In this document: positions 26,269-44,478 of the stretch, piece after piece | Layout of the letters: each line of letters opens with the position of its first letter | Numbering within the stretch: position 1 is the stretch's first letter | NCBI RefSeq assembly: GCF_008000895.1 | Contig: NZ_CP042823.1 | Span: 1,437,001-1,501,000, forward strand | Source: Methylobacterium sp. WL1 | Lineage (GTDB): Bacteria; Pseudomonadota; Alphaproteobacteria; Rhizobiales; Beijerinckiaceae | DNA: 64,000 nucleotides | Reading direction: 5' to 3' | The notes under the pieces: model-generated | Seen by the model: the letters and a program-made list of their open reading frames with translations, nothing else | Told to the model about the DNA's origin: nothing | The model's database searches: none | Made by a program: the position numbers and the translations under genes

Positions 26269-28074
26269 ATGCGGCGCGCCCACAGCATGGATTTCGGAGC
26301 CGAGATGGTGGGGGGCGGCGTGCGCTTCGCGCTCTGGGCCCCGACCGCCCAGAGCGTCGAACTCGTCGTCGACGGCGTCGCGCATCCGTTGCCGGAATCC
26401 GGCGGCGGCTGGCGGCGCACCGCCCTGCCCGGGGTAAAGCCCGGCGCCCGTTACGGATTCCGGGTCGACGGCGACCTCGTGGCGCCGGACCCGGCCTCGC
26501 GCTTCCAGCCGGACGACGTCTCGGGCCTCAGCGAGGTGATCGATCCGCGCGCCTTCGCGTGGACGGACGAGGCCTGGACCGGGCGTCCGTTCGAGGAGGC
26601 GGTGATCTACGAGTGCCATGTCGGCACCGCGACCCCGGAGGGCACCTATGCCGCCCTGCAGGCGCGCCTGCCCGATCTCAAGGCGCTCGGCGTCACCGCG
26701 ATCGAGCTGCTGCCGCTCGCCGACTTCAAGGGCTCGCGCAACTGGGGCTACGACGGGGTCCTGCCCTACGCCCCCGACGGCGCCTATGGCCGCCCGGACG
26801 ACCTCAAGCGCCTGATCGACGCCGCCCACGGGCTCGGGCTGATGGTCTACCTCGACGCGGTCTACAACCATTTCGGGCCGGCGGGGAATTACCTGCACGC
26901 CTACGCCAAGACCTTCTTCACCGAGCGCCACCAGACCCCGTGGGGCGCCGGCATCAACTTCGACGGCAAGGAGAGCGGCGCCACGGTGCGGCAGTTCTTC
27001 ATCCAGAACACCCTGTACTGGCTGGAGGAATACCATTTCGACGGCCTGCGCTTCGACGCCGTCCACGCCATCCTCGACGATTCGCCGCGCCATTTTTTGG
27101 CCGAGCTCGGTGAGACGGTCCGCAAGACCTTCCCGGACCGCGACATCCACCTGATGCTCGAGAACGAGGCCAACCAGGCGCGCTGGCTCGAGCGCGACGG
27201 CGCCGGGCGGCCGAAGATGCACGACGCGCAATGGGCCGACGACCTGCACCATTGCTGGCACGTGCTGCTCACCGGTGAGGACGCCGGCTATTACCAGAGC
27301 TTTGCCGACAAACCCGTCGCGCGCCTGGCCCGCTGCCTGGCGGAGGGGTTTGCGTATCAGGGCGAGCCGTTCGCCACCCTCGACAACCATCCGCGCGGCG
27401 AGCCCTCGGCGCACCTGCCGCCGTCGGCCTTCGTGACCTTCCTGCAGAACCACGACCAGGTCGGGAACCGGGCGCTGGGCGAGCGGCTGTCGCATCTGGC
27501 CGATCCCGCGAAACTCGACCTCGCCCGGGCCGGGTTCCTGCTGGCGCCGCAGATCCCGATGCTCTGGATGGGCGAGGAATGGTCGGCCTCGACGCCGTTC
27601 CTGTTCTTCGTCGACTTCGCCCCGGACGAAGACCTGAACACGGCGGTGCGCGAGGGCCGCCGCCGGGAGTTCAAGAGCTTCGCCGCGTTCGCCGACGACA
27701 CCTCGAAGATCCCGGATCCCACCGAGCACGAGACCTTCGCGGCCTCCAAGCTCGACTGGTCCGAGCGGGCGCGCTCGCCGCACCGGGAGGTGCTGGCCGA
27801 GACCACGCGCCTGCTGGGCCTGCGGCGGGAGGTCGTGGTGCCGCTGGCGAAATCCGGCTACCAGGGCGCCGCCGCCACCCTGCCGCGCGCCGACGTGGTC
27901 GACTGCACCTGGCGGTTCGGCGCCGGCACCCTGCGGTTCGTGGCCAATGTCGGCGCAGAGGCCTTCGCGGTGGATCCGGGCGGCGCCCGGGTGGTCTGGA
28001 CCAACGCCCCCGACAAGACCGGACGGGACCTGCCCGCCTGGACCGGCCTGTTCCTGACGGAGCCCCGCTCGTGA
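26269..28074 (+). CDS. treZ: Malto-oligosyltrehalose trehalohydrolase
   Basis: 601 residues of GH13. The N-terminal beta domain (GGVRFALWAPTAQSVELVVDG) precedes ECHVGTATPEGTYAAL and LDAVYNHFGPAGNYL. Then come GLRFDAVHAILDDS (nucleophile Asp), MLENEAN (Glu) and FLQNHDQVGNRALGERL (Asp), which is the TreZ signature. It releases trehalose from maltooligosyl-trehalose made by TreY, encoded directly downstream. ATG 26269 is preferred; ATG 26287 is possible. The stop overlaps the malQ GTG start (GTGA), so the genes are coupled. Confidence 0.93.
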   Translation: MRRAHSMDFGAEMVGGGVRFALWAPTAQSVELVVDGVAHPLPESGGGWRRTALPGVKPGARYGFRVDGDLVAPDPASRFQPDDVSGLSEVIDPRAFAWTDEAWTGRPFEEAVIYECHVGTATPEGTYAALQARLPDLKALGVTAIELLPLADFKGSRNWGYDGVLPYAPDGAYGRPDDLKRLIDAAHGLGLMVYLDAVYNHFGPAGNYLHAYAKTFFTERHQTPWGAGINFDGKESGATVRQFFIQNTLYWLEEYHFDGLRFDAVHAILDDSPRHFLAELGETVRKTFPDRDIHLMLENEANQARWLERDGAGRPKMHDAQWADDLHHCWHVLLTGEDAGYYQSFADKPVARLARCLAEGFAYQGEPFATLDNHPRGEPSAHLPPSAFVTFLQNHDQVGNRALGERLSHLADPAKLDLARAGFLLAPQIPMLWMGEEWSASTPFLFFVDFAPDEDLNTAVREGRRREFKSFAAFADDTSKIPDPTEHETFAASKLDWSERARSPHREVLAETTRLLGLRREVVVPLAKSGYQGAAATLPRADVVDCTWRFGAGTLRFVANVGAEAFAVDPGGARVVWTNAPDKTGRDLPAWTGLFLTEPRS

Positions 28075-31000
28075 GCCCCCTCGAAAAACTCGCCGACCTC
28101 GTCGGCGTCGCCTCCGGATACACCGACGCCTTCGGCAAGCCGGTGGAGACCTCCCTGGAGGTCCGGCGCGGCCTGCTGGCGGCGCTCGGCTTCGCGGTCG
28201 AGGACGAGGCCGGCATCGGCGAGAGCCTGGCCCAGGTCGAGGCCCTGCGCGGCGGCCTGGTCCCGCCGCTCCTGCCCGTGGAGGCGCGCCGCGCCGCCCG
28301 GGTGCCGGTCCGCGTCGCCGACGGATCCCCGCATACGCTGGTCTGGCGCTTGGTGGACGAGCGCGGCGCCGCCCGCGAGGGCCGGGCCAACCTGCAGGGG
28401 GCGGAGCCGGGCCAGGGTGCGGGCTTCGAGCTGCCGCCGCTGACCCCGGGCTACCACCGGCTCACCGTCCAGGCCGGCCGGATCCGGGCCGAATCCTGGG
28501 TGATCGCCGCGCCCCAACGCTGCTGGCGCCCGCGGCCCTACACGGAGGAGGGCGCCTCCGACTGGGGCATGGCCGCCCAGCTCTACGGCCTGCGCTCGGC
28601 CACCAACATCGGGATCGGCACCTACGCGGATGCCGGCGAGGCCGCCCGCGAGGCGGCGTTGCGCGGGGCGGCGTTCTTGGGGCTCAGCCCGGTCCACGCC
28701 CTGTTCGGCTCCGACCGGACCAAGATCTCGCCCTACTCGCCGTCCTCGCGGCTGTTCCTCGAGACGCTGTTCATCGCGCCGCGCAGCCTGCCGGGGCTCG
28801 CCGGCTCCCGGGCCGAGGCGCTGCTCGCCGAGCGCGCCGACGCGATCACGGCCCTGCGCGAGGCCGCGCTCGTCGATCACCAGGGCGTGGCCGACGTGCT
28901 CGACCCGGTGCTGCGCGCCCTCTGGCTCGAATCCCCGGCCCGGGCCGGCACCGACGCGGACTTCGAGCGCTTCCGCCAGGAGGGCGGCGTCGACCTCGCC
29001 GCCCACGCGGTGTTCGAGGCCCTGTCCGAGCATTTCCGGCAGCAGGGCGCCCATTGGCTGGGCGACTGGCCGGAGGAGTACCGCCGCGCCGGCACCGAGG
29101 CGGTGGTGGCCTTCGCGGCCGAGAAGGCCGAGGCGGTGGGCTACCACGCGTGGCTGCAATACCTCGCCGACCGCCAGCTCGCCGCGGCCTCCGCGACGGC
29201 GCTCACGGCCGGCATGCGGGTCGGGCTCTACCGCGACCTCGCGGTGGGCGCCGACCGGGGCGGCTCCGAGATCTGGTCCCATCCCGAGCGCTTCGCCGAC
29301 CGGGTTTCGATCGGCGCGCCCCCGGACCTGCTCGCCCCCAAGGGCCAGAACTGGGGCCTGCCCGCCTTCGACCCGCTGGAGATGGAGCGGGACGGCCTCG
29401 CGGCGTTCCGGGCCCTGGTCCAGGCCAACATGCGCCATGCCGGCGCGATCCGGATCGACCACGCCTTCCAGCTCGCAAGGCTGTTCCTGATCCCGCTCGG
29501 GGCCGGCGCCCATGCCGGCGCCTACGTGGCGATGCCGTTCGAGCCGATGCTGGCGGTGCTGCGGCTGGAGAGCCACCGCAACAAGTGCCTGGTCATCGCC
29601 GAGGATCTCGGCACCGCGCCCGAGGGTTTTTCCGACGCCCTGATGCGGGCCGGCGTGCTCAGCTACCGGATCCTGGCCTTCGAGCGGGAAGGGGACGGCC
29701 GGTTCAAGGCCCCGTCCGCCTACCCGCGCGACGCGCTCACCGCCATCACCACCCACGACCTGCCGACCTTCGTCGGCTGGTGGCGCGGGGTCGACACCGA
29801 CACCCGCCAGTCGCTGGGCCTGTACGATCAGGATCGCGCCGAGGCCGAGCGCGGCGAGCGGGTGGTCGAGCGCCGCCGCCTCACCGAGGCGCTGGCCGGG
29901 GAGCAGCTCCTGCCGACGGCCGATCCCCCGAGGCCGCGCCGTTCGAGGCCGCCGCCCGCTACCTCGCCCGCGCCCCCTCGATGCTGACCGCCGTGCAGTA
30001 CGAGGACGTGGTCTCGGAACTGGCCCAGGCCAACGTGCCGGGCTCCACCGAGGGCTATCCGAACTGGCGGCGCAAGCTCGACCGGGACCTCGTGGACATC
30101 GCCGCCCCCGGGGGACCGCTCGCCAAGCTGGCGGCCTCGCTCTCGGCCGAGTCCCGGGGCCCGCGCTCGGGCTCCGCCCGGCTGGCCGTGCCGCCGCCGC
30201 AATCGACCTACCGGCTGCAGTTCCACAAGGACTTCACCTTCGCGGACGCGGAGCGGATCGTCCCGTATCTCAAGAAGCTCGGGATCAGCCACGTCTACGC
30301 CTCGCCGCTCCAGAAGGCGCGGCCGGGCTCGACCCACGGCTACGACATCGTCGATCACGGCGCGATCAACCCGGAGCTCGGCGGCGAGGCGGATTTCGTC
30401 CGGCTCTCCGAGACCCTGCACGGGCACGGGCTGAAGCTGCTGCTGGACATCGTCCCGAACCACATGGGCGTCGGCGGCTCCGACAACCCGTGGTGGCTCT
30501 CGGTGCTCGAATGGGGCTCCCTGTCGCCCTTCGCGGACGCGTTCGACATCGACTGGCAGCGCCTCGGCGCCGGCCGCAACCTGGTGATCCCGTTCCTGGG
30601 CGAGCGCTACGGCGAGGCCCTGGAGCAGGGCACGCTGGAGCTGAAGTTCGATCCCGAGGCCGGCGCCTTCAGCGTCTGGCACTACGAGCACCAGCTGCCG
30701 ATCCGCCCCTTGAGCTATCCGACCATCCTCAACCGGGTGATCGCCGCCATCGGCGCGGTGGACGACGACACCACCGCGGAGCTGCTCGCCATCTCCGAGC
30801 GCCTGCGCGCCATGGCGATCGACGCCGACGAGACCCGCCGGACGGGCTTCCCGGAGGAGGCCGAGGGGCTCAAGCGCCGGCTCGCCGAGATCTACGGCGT
30901 CTCGCCCCTGATCCAGGAGGCCACCGCCAGCACCCTGGCGCTGCTCAACGGCTTCAAGGGCCGCCCGGACAGCTTCGGGCCGCTGCACCGGCTCCTGGAG

Positions 31001-32988
31001 GCCCAGGCCTACCGGCTGGCCCATTGGCGGGTGGCCTCGAGCGACATCAACTACCGGCGGTTCTTCGACGTGAACTCGCTGGCGGGCCTGCGGGTGGAGT
31101 TGTCCGACATCTTCCACCGCTCGCACGAGACCGTGTTCCGGCACATCCGCGAGGGCCGGATCGACGGGTTGCGCATCGACCACATCGACGGGCTCGCCGA
31201 CCCGCTGGGCTACGCCCGCGCGCTCCAGGCCGCCGTCGGCCCGGGCTTCTACGTGGTGGTGGAGAAGATCCTGGAGCCCGGCGAGCGGCTGCGGCCCTGG
31301 CCGGTGGCCGGGACCACGGGCTACGACGTGCTCAACCAGCTCGACGGCATCCTGGTGGACAAGGAGCGGCAGGGGAAGGTCCGGCGCCTGTACGAATGGG
31401 CTTCGGGCTTCGACGAGCCCTACGGGTTCCAGCTCCGGGCCGCCAAGGCCGAGATCCTGGAGATCAGCTTCGCCAGCGAGCTGGAAGTGCTGACCTCCGA
31501 TCTCAAGGAGGTGGCCGATGCCGACCGGCGCACCCGCGACTTCACCGTCAACGCCCTGCGCCGGGCGCTGATCGAGATCATCGCCCGCTTCCCGACCTAT
31601 CGCAGCTACCTGCCGCCGGAGCTGGAGGAGGGCGAGGTCGAGCCCGAGGACGTGCGGCTGATCGAGGGCGCGGTCGCCAAGGCCAAGCGCTGGTCGAGCC
31701 TGCCGGACCGCTCGGTGCACGATTTCGCCGCCGACGTGCTGCTCGGGCGGATCGAGACCACGGGGCCGGGCCGCCCGGACCCGCGGGTGGCGCTGCGCTT
31801 CCGCCGGCGGTTCCAGCAGCTCACCGGCCCGGTCATGGCCAAGAGCCTGGAGGACACGCTGTTCTACCGGTACGCCTGCCTGCTCGGCCTCAACGAGGTC
31901 GGCGGCGATCCGGGCGAGTACGGCATCGACGCCGAGCATTTTCACGACCTCCAGATCGCCCGCGCCCGCGACTGGCCGAACGCCATGATCACCACGGCGA
32001 CCCACGACACCAAGCGCGGCGAGGATGCCCGGACCCGGATGCTCGCGCTCTCCGAGATCCCGGAGGGCTGGGCCGGCGCCTGGGACCTGTGGCAGCGCAC
32101 CGCCGGGCCGCACCTCGCCCGGATCGACGGCGAGCCGGCCCCGGATGCCAACGACCAGTGGATGTTCTTCCAGGCGATCCTCGGCGCCTGGCCGCTGGAA
32201 CTCCTGGAGCGGGACGAGACGGCGGCGATCGAAGACTTCCGCGACCGGCTGATCGCCTACGGCGAGAAGGCCATGCGGGAGGGCAAGCGCCGGTCGAGCT
32301 GGGTCAACGTCGACGAGGTCTACGAGGGCGCGGTCAAGAAGCTGTTCTCGGCGCTGATCGCCCCGGGCTCGGACTTCCTGCGAGAGCTGCGCCCCTTCGC
32401 CCGGCGGCTCGCCCATCTCGGCATGCTGGCCGGCCTCGGCCGGACGGTCCTGAAATGCACCCTGCCGGGGCTGCCCGACACCTACCAGGGCACGGAGGTC
32501 TGGGACTTTTCGTTCGTCGATCCCGACAACCGCCGCCCGGTGGATTACCCGGCCCTCGAGCGCATGCTCGAGCAGGGCGGCGCACCGGCCGACCTGCTGC
32601 CGCACTGGCCGGACGGGCGGGTCAAGCAGGCGACCCTGGCGCGCCTGCTCGCCGAGCGGGCCGAGCGGCCGGCCTTCTACGCCAGCGCGGCCTACGAGCC
32701 GGTCGAGGCCAGGGGCGACCGGGCGGCCCACGTGATCGCCTACCGGCGGACCGACCCGGGCGAGGAGGGCGGCGACCTGTTCGTGGCGGTGCCGCGCCTG
32801 TTCGCCGGCATCGTCGGCGAGGCGGTCTGGTCGGGCGAGGCGTTCGCCGGCACCCGGGTCGATCTCGGGGCGGGCACGATCTGGCGCGACCTCGTCTCGG
32901 GGCGGATCGTGGAGACCGGATGGAGGGGGCCGATCTCGGCCAGCTCCTGCGCGACCTGCCCTACGCGGTCCTGCGGCGGGAGCCGTGA
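28071..32988 (+). CDS. MalQ-TreY fusion (4-alpha-glucanotransferase / maltooligosyl trehalose synthase), frameshifted in this sequence
   Basis: From GTG 28071 an amylomaltase (MalQ) domain runs to about 30150, with AIRIDHAFQL, VIAEDLGTAPEGF and TTHDLPTFVGWW. Without any stop codon it continues through a short linker into a complete TreY domain: PPQSTYRLQFHKDFTF, LLDIVPNHMGVGG, GLRIDHIDGLADP, VVEKILEPGE and TATHDTKRGEDAR. Two one-base breaks occur. One is near 29925, where a CCCCC run needs one more C. The other is near 32925, where a GGGGG run needs one more G so that the frame ends GADLGQLLRDLPYAVLRREP at 32988. With both bases restored, 4920 nt give 1639 residues. MalQ re-lengthens short maltodextrins, and TreY converts the chain end to trehalose for TreZ. 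Confidence 0.85.
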
Positions 32989-33011
32989 GGGACGCGGCCG
33001 GATCGGCGGAT

Positions 33012-33207
33012 CTCCCCCCCCCTCTGCGGGGGCGGGTGGGCCGGTCGTCAGGCCGGGTCGGGAGAGGGGAGCCCGGGTTCAGGACATGACGCGACCGGCA
33101 GGACGGGCAAAGCTTGTTTCTGCACCGTCGCTCCCCTCTTGCGGGACTTCGCCCCGGCCCGCTCCCCTTCGGGGGCCACCCTCCCCCGCAAAGGGGGGAG
33201 GGAGGAT
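33012..33207. repeat. Intergenic palindromic repeat family A, copy 2
   Basis: The left arm (about 33012-33070) reads CCCCTCTGCGGGGGCGGGTG, GGCC, GTCAGGCCGGGTCGGGAGAG. The right arm (about 33138-33206) is its imperfect complement, ending CCCCCGCAAAGGGGGGAGGG. About 65 bases separate the arms. It fills the space between treY and the glgE fusion gene. Confidence 0.75.
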
Positions 33208-33379
33208 GCGCAGGTCCGCCGCTGCTACGAAGAACACGATCGGCAGGCCCCTCGCGGACCTGTCATGCGAATCTGCTGAGAGACGGGTCGCGCGGACCTG
33301 ACCATTCGCGCCGTCCCGGGCAAGGCACGCCCGCGCGGTTCGGGCGTTACGAGACATGGACCAGGAGCCAGAGACCAGC

Positions 33380-36763
<3,384 letters not shown>

Positions 36764-36910
36764 GGCCACCCGTGGCACCTCACCCTCACGTCTGACACCG
36801 GCGACGGGCCTGCCCGCCGCCGACCATTGCGCCGCGCGGCCGACCGCCCGCGCCCCGGCCGGTCCCGACCGCCGGTCCCCTTGACCTTCGACCGATGAGG
36901 CAGCGACGCG

Positions 36911-40185
<3,275 letters not shown>

Positions 40186-40189
<4 letters not shown>

Positions 40190-42471
40190 CGGCGATCGAC
40201 GAGACCTTCGCACCGCGGAACGACCCGGAAGCGGCGGGCGCGCGGAACGCGGATGTCCCGAACTCCGGAGCCGCCTCGGCGCCGGCGGGCTCCCATCCGG
40301 ACGCGATCGCCGCGCTGATGTCCGCCAACCACGGCGACCCGTTCTCGGTGCTCGGCCCCCACCGGGTCGGCCCGAACGCCTGGGAGGTCCGCGCCGTCCT
40401 GCCCGAGGCGCGCTCCGCCGCCCTGGTGACGAGCGCGCACACCGTGCCGTTCGAGAAGCGGCACCCGGACGGGTTCTACGTCGCCCGGATCGAGGGCGAG
40501 GGCCGGCCGCTCTACGAGATCGAGGTCGAGTTCTGGGACGGGACCAAGCGGCGCCGCTTCGACCCCTACGGCTTCGGCTCCTCGATCGAGCCCTACGACG
40601 TCGCGACCCTGCGGGAGGTCGGCACCAACCTGGTCTACCGGATGCTCGGCGCCCAGTCGGGGCAGCTCGACGGCATCGACGGCTTCCGCTTCGCCGTGTG
40701 GGCGCCCAACGCCCGCAAGGTCAGCGTCGTCGGCGACTTCAACGAGTGGGACGGGCGGCGCCACCCGATGCGCCTGTGGCAGGAAGGCGGGATCTGGGAG
40801 GTGTTCGTGCCCGGCCTCAAGGCCGGTGAGCGCTACAAGTTCGAGATCCGCGGCCCCGACGGCGCCCTGATCCCGCTCAAGGCCGACCCGGTCGCCTTCG
40901 CGGCACAGCACCCGCCGGAGACGGCCTCGGTCACCCACGGGACGGGGGAGTTCGACTGGCGCGATGCCGGCTGGATGACGACCCGCGGCGCCAAGGATCC
41001 GCGCCACACCGCGATCTCGATCTACGAGGTCCATCTCGGCTCCTGGGCGCGGGTGCCCGAGGAGGGCAACCGCTACCTCACCTACAAGGAGCTGGGCGAA
41101 CGGCTGATCCCCTACGTCAAGGATATGGGCTTCACCCATATCGAGATGCTGCCGATCACCGAGTTCCCGTTCGACGGTTCCTGGGGCTACCAGCCGGTCT
41201 CGCTGTTCGCCCCGACCAGCCGCTTCGGCACGCCCGAGGATTTCGCGGCCTTCGTGGACACCGCCCACGAGGCCGGCATCGGCGTGATGCTCGACTGGGT
41301 GCCCGGCCACTTCCCGCTGGACGCGCACGGGCTCGGCTTGTTCGACGGCACGCACCTCTACGAGCACGCCGACCCGCGCCAGGGTTTCCACCAGGATTGG
41401 GGCACCTACATCTACAATTTCGGCCGGACCGAGGTCGCGACCTTCCTGGCCGCCAACGCCCGGTTCTGGCTGGAGCACTACCACCTCGACGGCCTGCGGG
41501 TGGATGCCGTGGCCTCGATGCTCTACCTCGACTATTCGCGCCGGCAGGGCGAGTGGATCCCGAACCGCTACGGCGGCAACGAGAACCTCGACGCCATCGA
41601 CTTCCTGCGCAAGACCAACGAGGCGACCTACAGCCACGCCCCCGGCACCATCACGGTGGCGGAGGAATCGACCTCCTGGCCGGGGGTCTCGCACCCGACC
41701 TACACGGGCGGCCTCGGCTTCGGCTTCAAGTGGAACATGGGCTGGATGCACGACACGTTGAAATACGTGTCGGAGGATCCGATCCACCGCCGCTACCACC
41801 ACCACAACCTGACCTTCGGGCTGCTCTACGCCTTCTCGGAGAACTTCATCCTGCCGCTCTCCCACGACGAGGTCGTGCACGGGAAGGGCTCGCTGCTCGG
41901 CAAGATGCCGGGCGACCGCTGGCAGAAATTCGCGAACCTGCGCGCCTATTTCGGCTTCATGTGGGGGCATCCCGGCAAGAAGCTGCTGTTCATGGGCGGC
42001 GAGTTCGGCCAGGAGCGGGAGTGGAACCACGACATCAGCTTGGACTGGCACCTGCTCGACGATCCCCTGCACAAGGGCGTCAAGGACGTGGTGCGGGACC
42101 TCAACCGGCTCTACGTCTCGACCCCGGCCCTCCACACCCGGGACGTCGAGGCGACCGGGTTCCAGTGGCTGGTGGCCGACGACCAGGACAACAGCGTCAT
42201 CGCCTGGGCCCGCAAGGGCGCCAAGCCGGGCGAGGTCGCGATCGTGGTGTCGAACTTCACTCCGATTCCCCGGGAGGGCTACCGGGTCGGCGTGCCGGAG
42301 GCGGGTTTTTACCGCGAGGCGTTCAACTCGGACGCGGGGGTCTACGGCGGCTCGAACCTCGGCAACAACGGCGGCCGCCACACCGACGCGGAGGCGGCCC
42401 ACGGCCAGGCGCAGTTCCTGTCGCTGACCCTGCCGCCGCTGGCGACGATGATTTTTTTGCTGGAGCGGTGA
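40186..42471 (+). CDS. glgB: 1,4-alpha-glucan branching enzyme GlgB
   Basis: 761 residues. A ~35-residue low-complexity N-terminus precedes the CBM48 domains ([43 protein letters not shown]). Catalytic GH13 motifs follow: [31 protein letters not shown] (Asp), [11 protein letters not shown] (Glu) and [15 protein letters not shown] (Asp). It introduces alpha-1,6 branches into glucan made by GlgE and/or GlgA. Translationally coupled to treS-mak by a four-base overlap, which makes the GlgE-route genes one expression unit. A palindromic repeat follows. Confidence 0.95.
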
Positions 42472-42478
42472 CGTAAAT

Positions 42479-42652
42479 CCCTCCCCCCTCTGCGGGGGAG
42501 GGTGGCCCCTGCGTCAGCAGGGGTCGGGAAAGGGGAGCGCCGTTTCCGGAAAGCGCGCGACAGGCGTGAGATCCTGAACCGTCGCGCTGCCCCTCTCCCG
42601 ACCCGGCCTGACGGCCGGCCCACCCTCCCCCGCGAAGGGGGGAGGGAGGACG
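42479..42652. repeat. Intergenic palindromic repeat family A, copy 3
   Basis: The cleanest copy. The left arm (42479-42535) contains CTCCCCCCTCTGCGGGGGAG, GGTGGCC, then GGTCGGGAAAGGGGAGCG. The right arm (42590-42650) is its complement, CTGCCCCTCTCCCGACCCGG through CCCCCGCGAAGGGGGGAGGG. About 55 bases lie between. It sits in the convergent space between glgB and glgA and could act as a bidirectional transcript end. Confidence 0.8.
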
Positions 42653-42723
42653 CGTGTCAGATCCGGACTGGATGATATCCTGCCGCGCCGCGAACAGATT
42701 CAGAGCCTGCCGAAGCGCCAGCC

Positions 42724-44343
42724 CTACGCGGCGCGCCAGCGCAGCGCCGGGCTGTTGCCCATGGCGCGGGCGTAGAGGCCGGCGTAGCTGTCGGCGGCCT
42801 GGTCCCAGCCGAACCGGGCGGCCATGGCGCGCCGGCGCATGGCGTTGAGGCGCTTCTTCTGGCCGAACGCCTCGAACGCCCGGCGGACCGCCGACCCGAA
42901 CGCCGGGGCCGAGGCCTCCGCGAAGGTGAAGCCGGTCACCCCGTCCTCCACCGTGTCGGCGAGGCCCCCGGTGCGGTGCACGATCGGCAGCGAGCCGAAG
43001 CGCTGGGCGTACATTTGGGCCAGCCCGCACGGCTCGAACCGCGAGGGCATCAGCAGGAAGTCGCTGCCGGCGAACATCCGCCGTGCCTGGGCCTCCTCGA
43101 AGCCGACATGCACGCCGACCGCGTCCGGGTGGCGCTTCGACAGGCCGCGCAGGGCCTGCTCGAACCGGCCCTCGCCCTGGCCGATCACCACGAGCTGTCC
43201 GCCCTCGGCCACGATCGCCTCCGCCGCCTGCAGGCTCAAGTCGATGCCCTTCTGGTGCACCAGGCGCGACACGATGGCGAAGAGTGGCCCGCGGGAGACC
43301 GCGAGGCCGAATTGCTGGCGCACCGCCTCGGCGTTGGCGCGCTTGCCCTTCCAGTCGTCGACCTCGAACCGGGTGGCGAGGTGCGGGTCGGTGCTCGGAT
43401 CCCAGGTCTCGTCGATGCCGTTGAGGATCCCGGCCAGCCGCCCCTGCCCGGCGCGGGTGCGCAGCAGCCCGTCGAGCCCGCAGCCCATCTCGGGCGTCTG
43501 GATCTCCCGAGCGTAGGTCTCGCTCACCGTGGTGACCTGCGAGGCGTAGAAGATGCCGGCCTTGAGGAACGACAGCTGGCCGTAGAACTCCGCGCCGTCG
43601 ACCTGGAACGCCGAATCCGGCACGCCGAGGCGGCCCAGGCTGTCGCGGGGGAACAGCCCCTGATAGGCGAGGTTGTGGATCGTCAGCACGCTCGGGATGC
43701 GCCGGCCGCGCCAGGCCAGGTAGGCCGGGGCGAGGGCCGCCTGCCAGTCGTTGAGGTGCAGCAGGTCGGCGGCCCAGTCCGAATCGGCGCCGGCGGCGAT
43801 CTCCGCGGCCGCGAGGCTCAGGCGGGCGAAGCGCAGGTCGTTGTCGCCGAAATCGCCGTTCGCGTCGCCGTAGGGCGTGCCGTCGCGCTCGTACAGGTCG
43901 GGGGCCAGCAGGACGTAGATGCGCAGGCCGTCGGCGGCCTCGACCAGGCCGAGGTCGCAGGGGGGTACGCCCGCGAAGCCCTCGAGCCGGGCGACCACCG
44001 GGATGTCGGGGAACGCGGCCCGGACCTGGCGGTAGCCGGGGATCAGGACGCGGATGTCGTAATGCGGCACCAGGGCCCGGGGCAGGGCGGCCGAGACCTC
44101 GCCGAGGCCGCCGGTCTTCACGAAGTCGGCCATCTCCGGGGTGGCGTACAGGATGCGGCGGCGCAGCGAGGCCGGCCAGGCCGGGTTGGTGAACTGCGCT
44201 GCGGCACCGCCGCCTTCGCCGAAGGCTTCATCCGCGCAGAAACCGCCGCGACGCGCGTCGTGCATGGGCATCGCTCCGGGCCGGGCAGGGTGCCCCGGCC
44301 TGGCAGAGGATCGGGCAGACGCGGCTGTCACGGCCTCAACCAT
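42724..44343 (-). CDS. glgA: Glycogen synthase GlgA (ADP-glucose type)
   Basis: 539 residues, GT5. The N-terminal ~45 residues are a low-complexity extension. The substrate loop ATPEMADFVKTGGLGEVSAALPRAL contains the KTGGL motif. LHLNDWQAALAPAYL, TIHNLAYQGLFP and the C-terminal catalytic Glu in SRFEPCGLAQMYAQRFG follow. It adds glucose from ADP-glucose to glycogen. ATG 44343 has GGAGGAG eight bases upstream; a TTG six bases earlier is less likely. Convergent with glgB, upstream of an alpha-glucosidase in the same direction. No glgC lies nearby to make ADP-glucose. Confidence 0.93.
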   Translation of the reverse strand: MVEAVTAASARSSARPGHPARPGAMPMHDARRGGFCADEAFGEGGGAAAQFTNPAWPASLRRRILYATPEMADFVKTGGLGEVSAALPRALVPHYDIRVLIPGYRQVRAAFPDIPVVARLEGFAGVPPCDLGLVEAADGLRIYVLLAPDLYERDGTPYGDANGDFGDNDLRFARLSLAAAEIAAGADSDWAADLLHLNDWQAALAPAYLAWRGRRIPSVLTIHNLAYQGLFPRDSLGRLGVPDSAFQVDGAEFYGQLSFLKAGIFYASQVTTVSETYAREIQTPEMGCGLDGLLRTRAGQGRLAGILNGIDETWDPSTDPHLATRFEVDDWKGKRANAEAVRQQFGLAVSRGPLFAIVSRLVHQKGIDLSLQAAEAIVAEGGQLVVIGQGEGRFEQALRGLSKRHPDAVGVHVGFEEAQARRMFAGSDFLLMPSRFEPCGLAQMYAQRFGSLPIVHRTGGLADTVEDGVTGFTFAEASAPAFGSAVRRAFEAFGQKKRLNAMRRRAMAARFGWDQAADSYAGLYARAMGNSPALRWRAA

Positions 44344-44478
44344 GTCCAATGCTCCTCCGTCGCACCCGTTCCGCTGCGACGCACAATTTAGGCCGGTGTC
44401 AGCCTTAAGCTTCGGTTACAGATTTCGCCATGGCGCGATGTCCGTGCTGCACTGCGACAAGAGATGGCAGGGGCGGGC

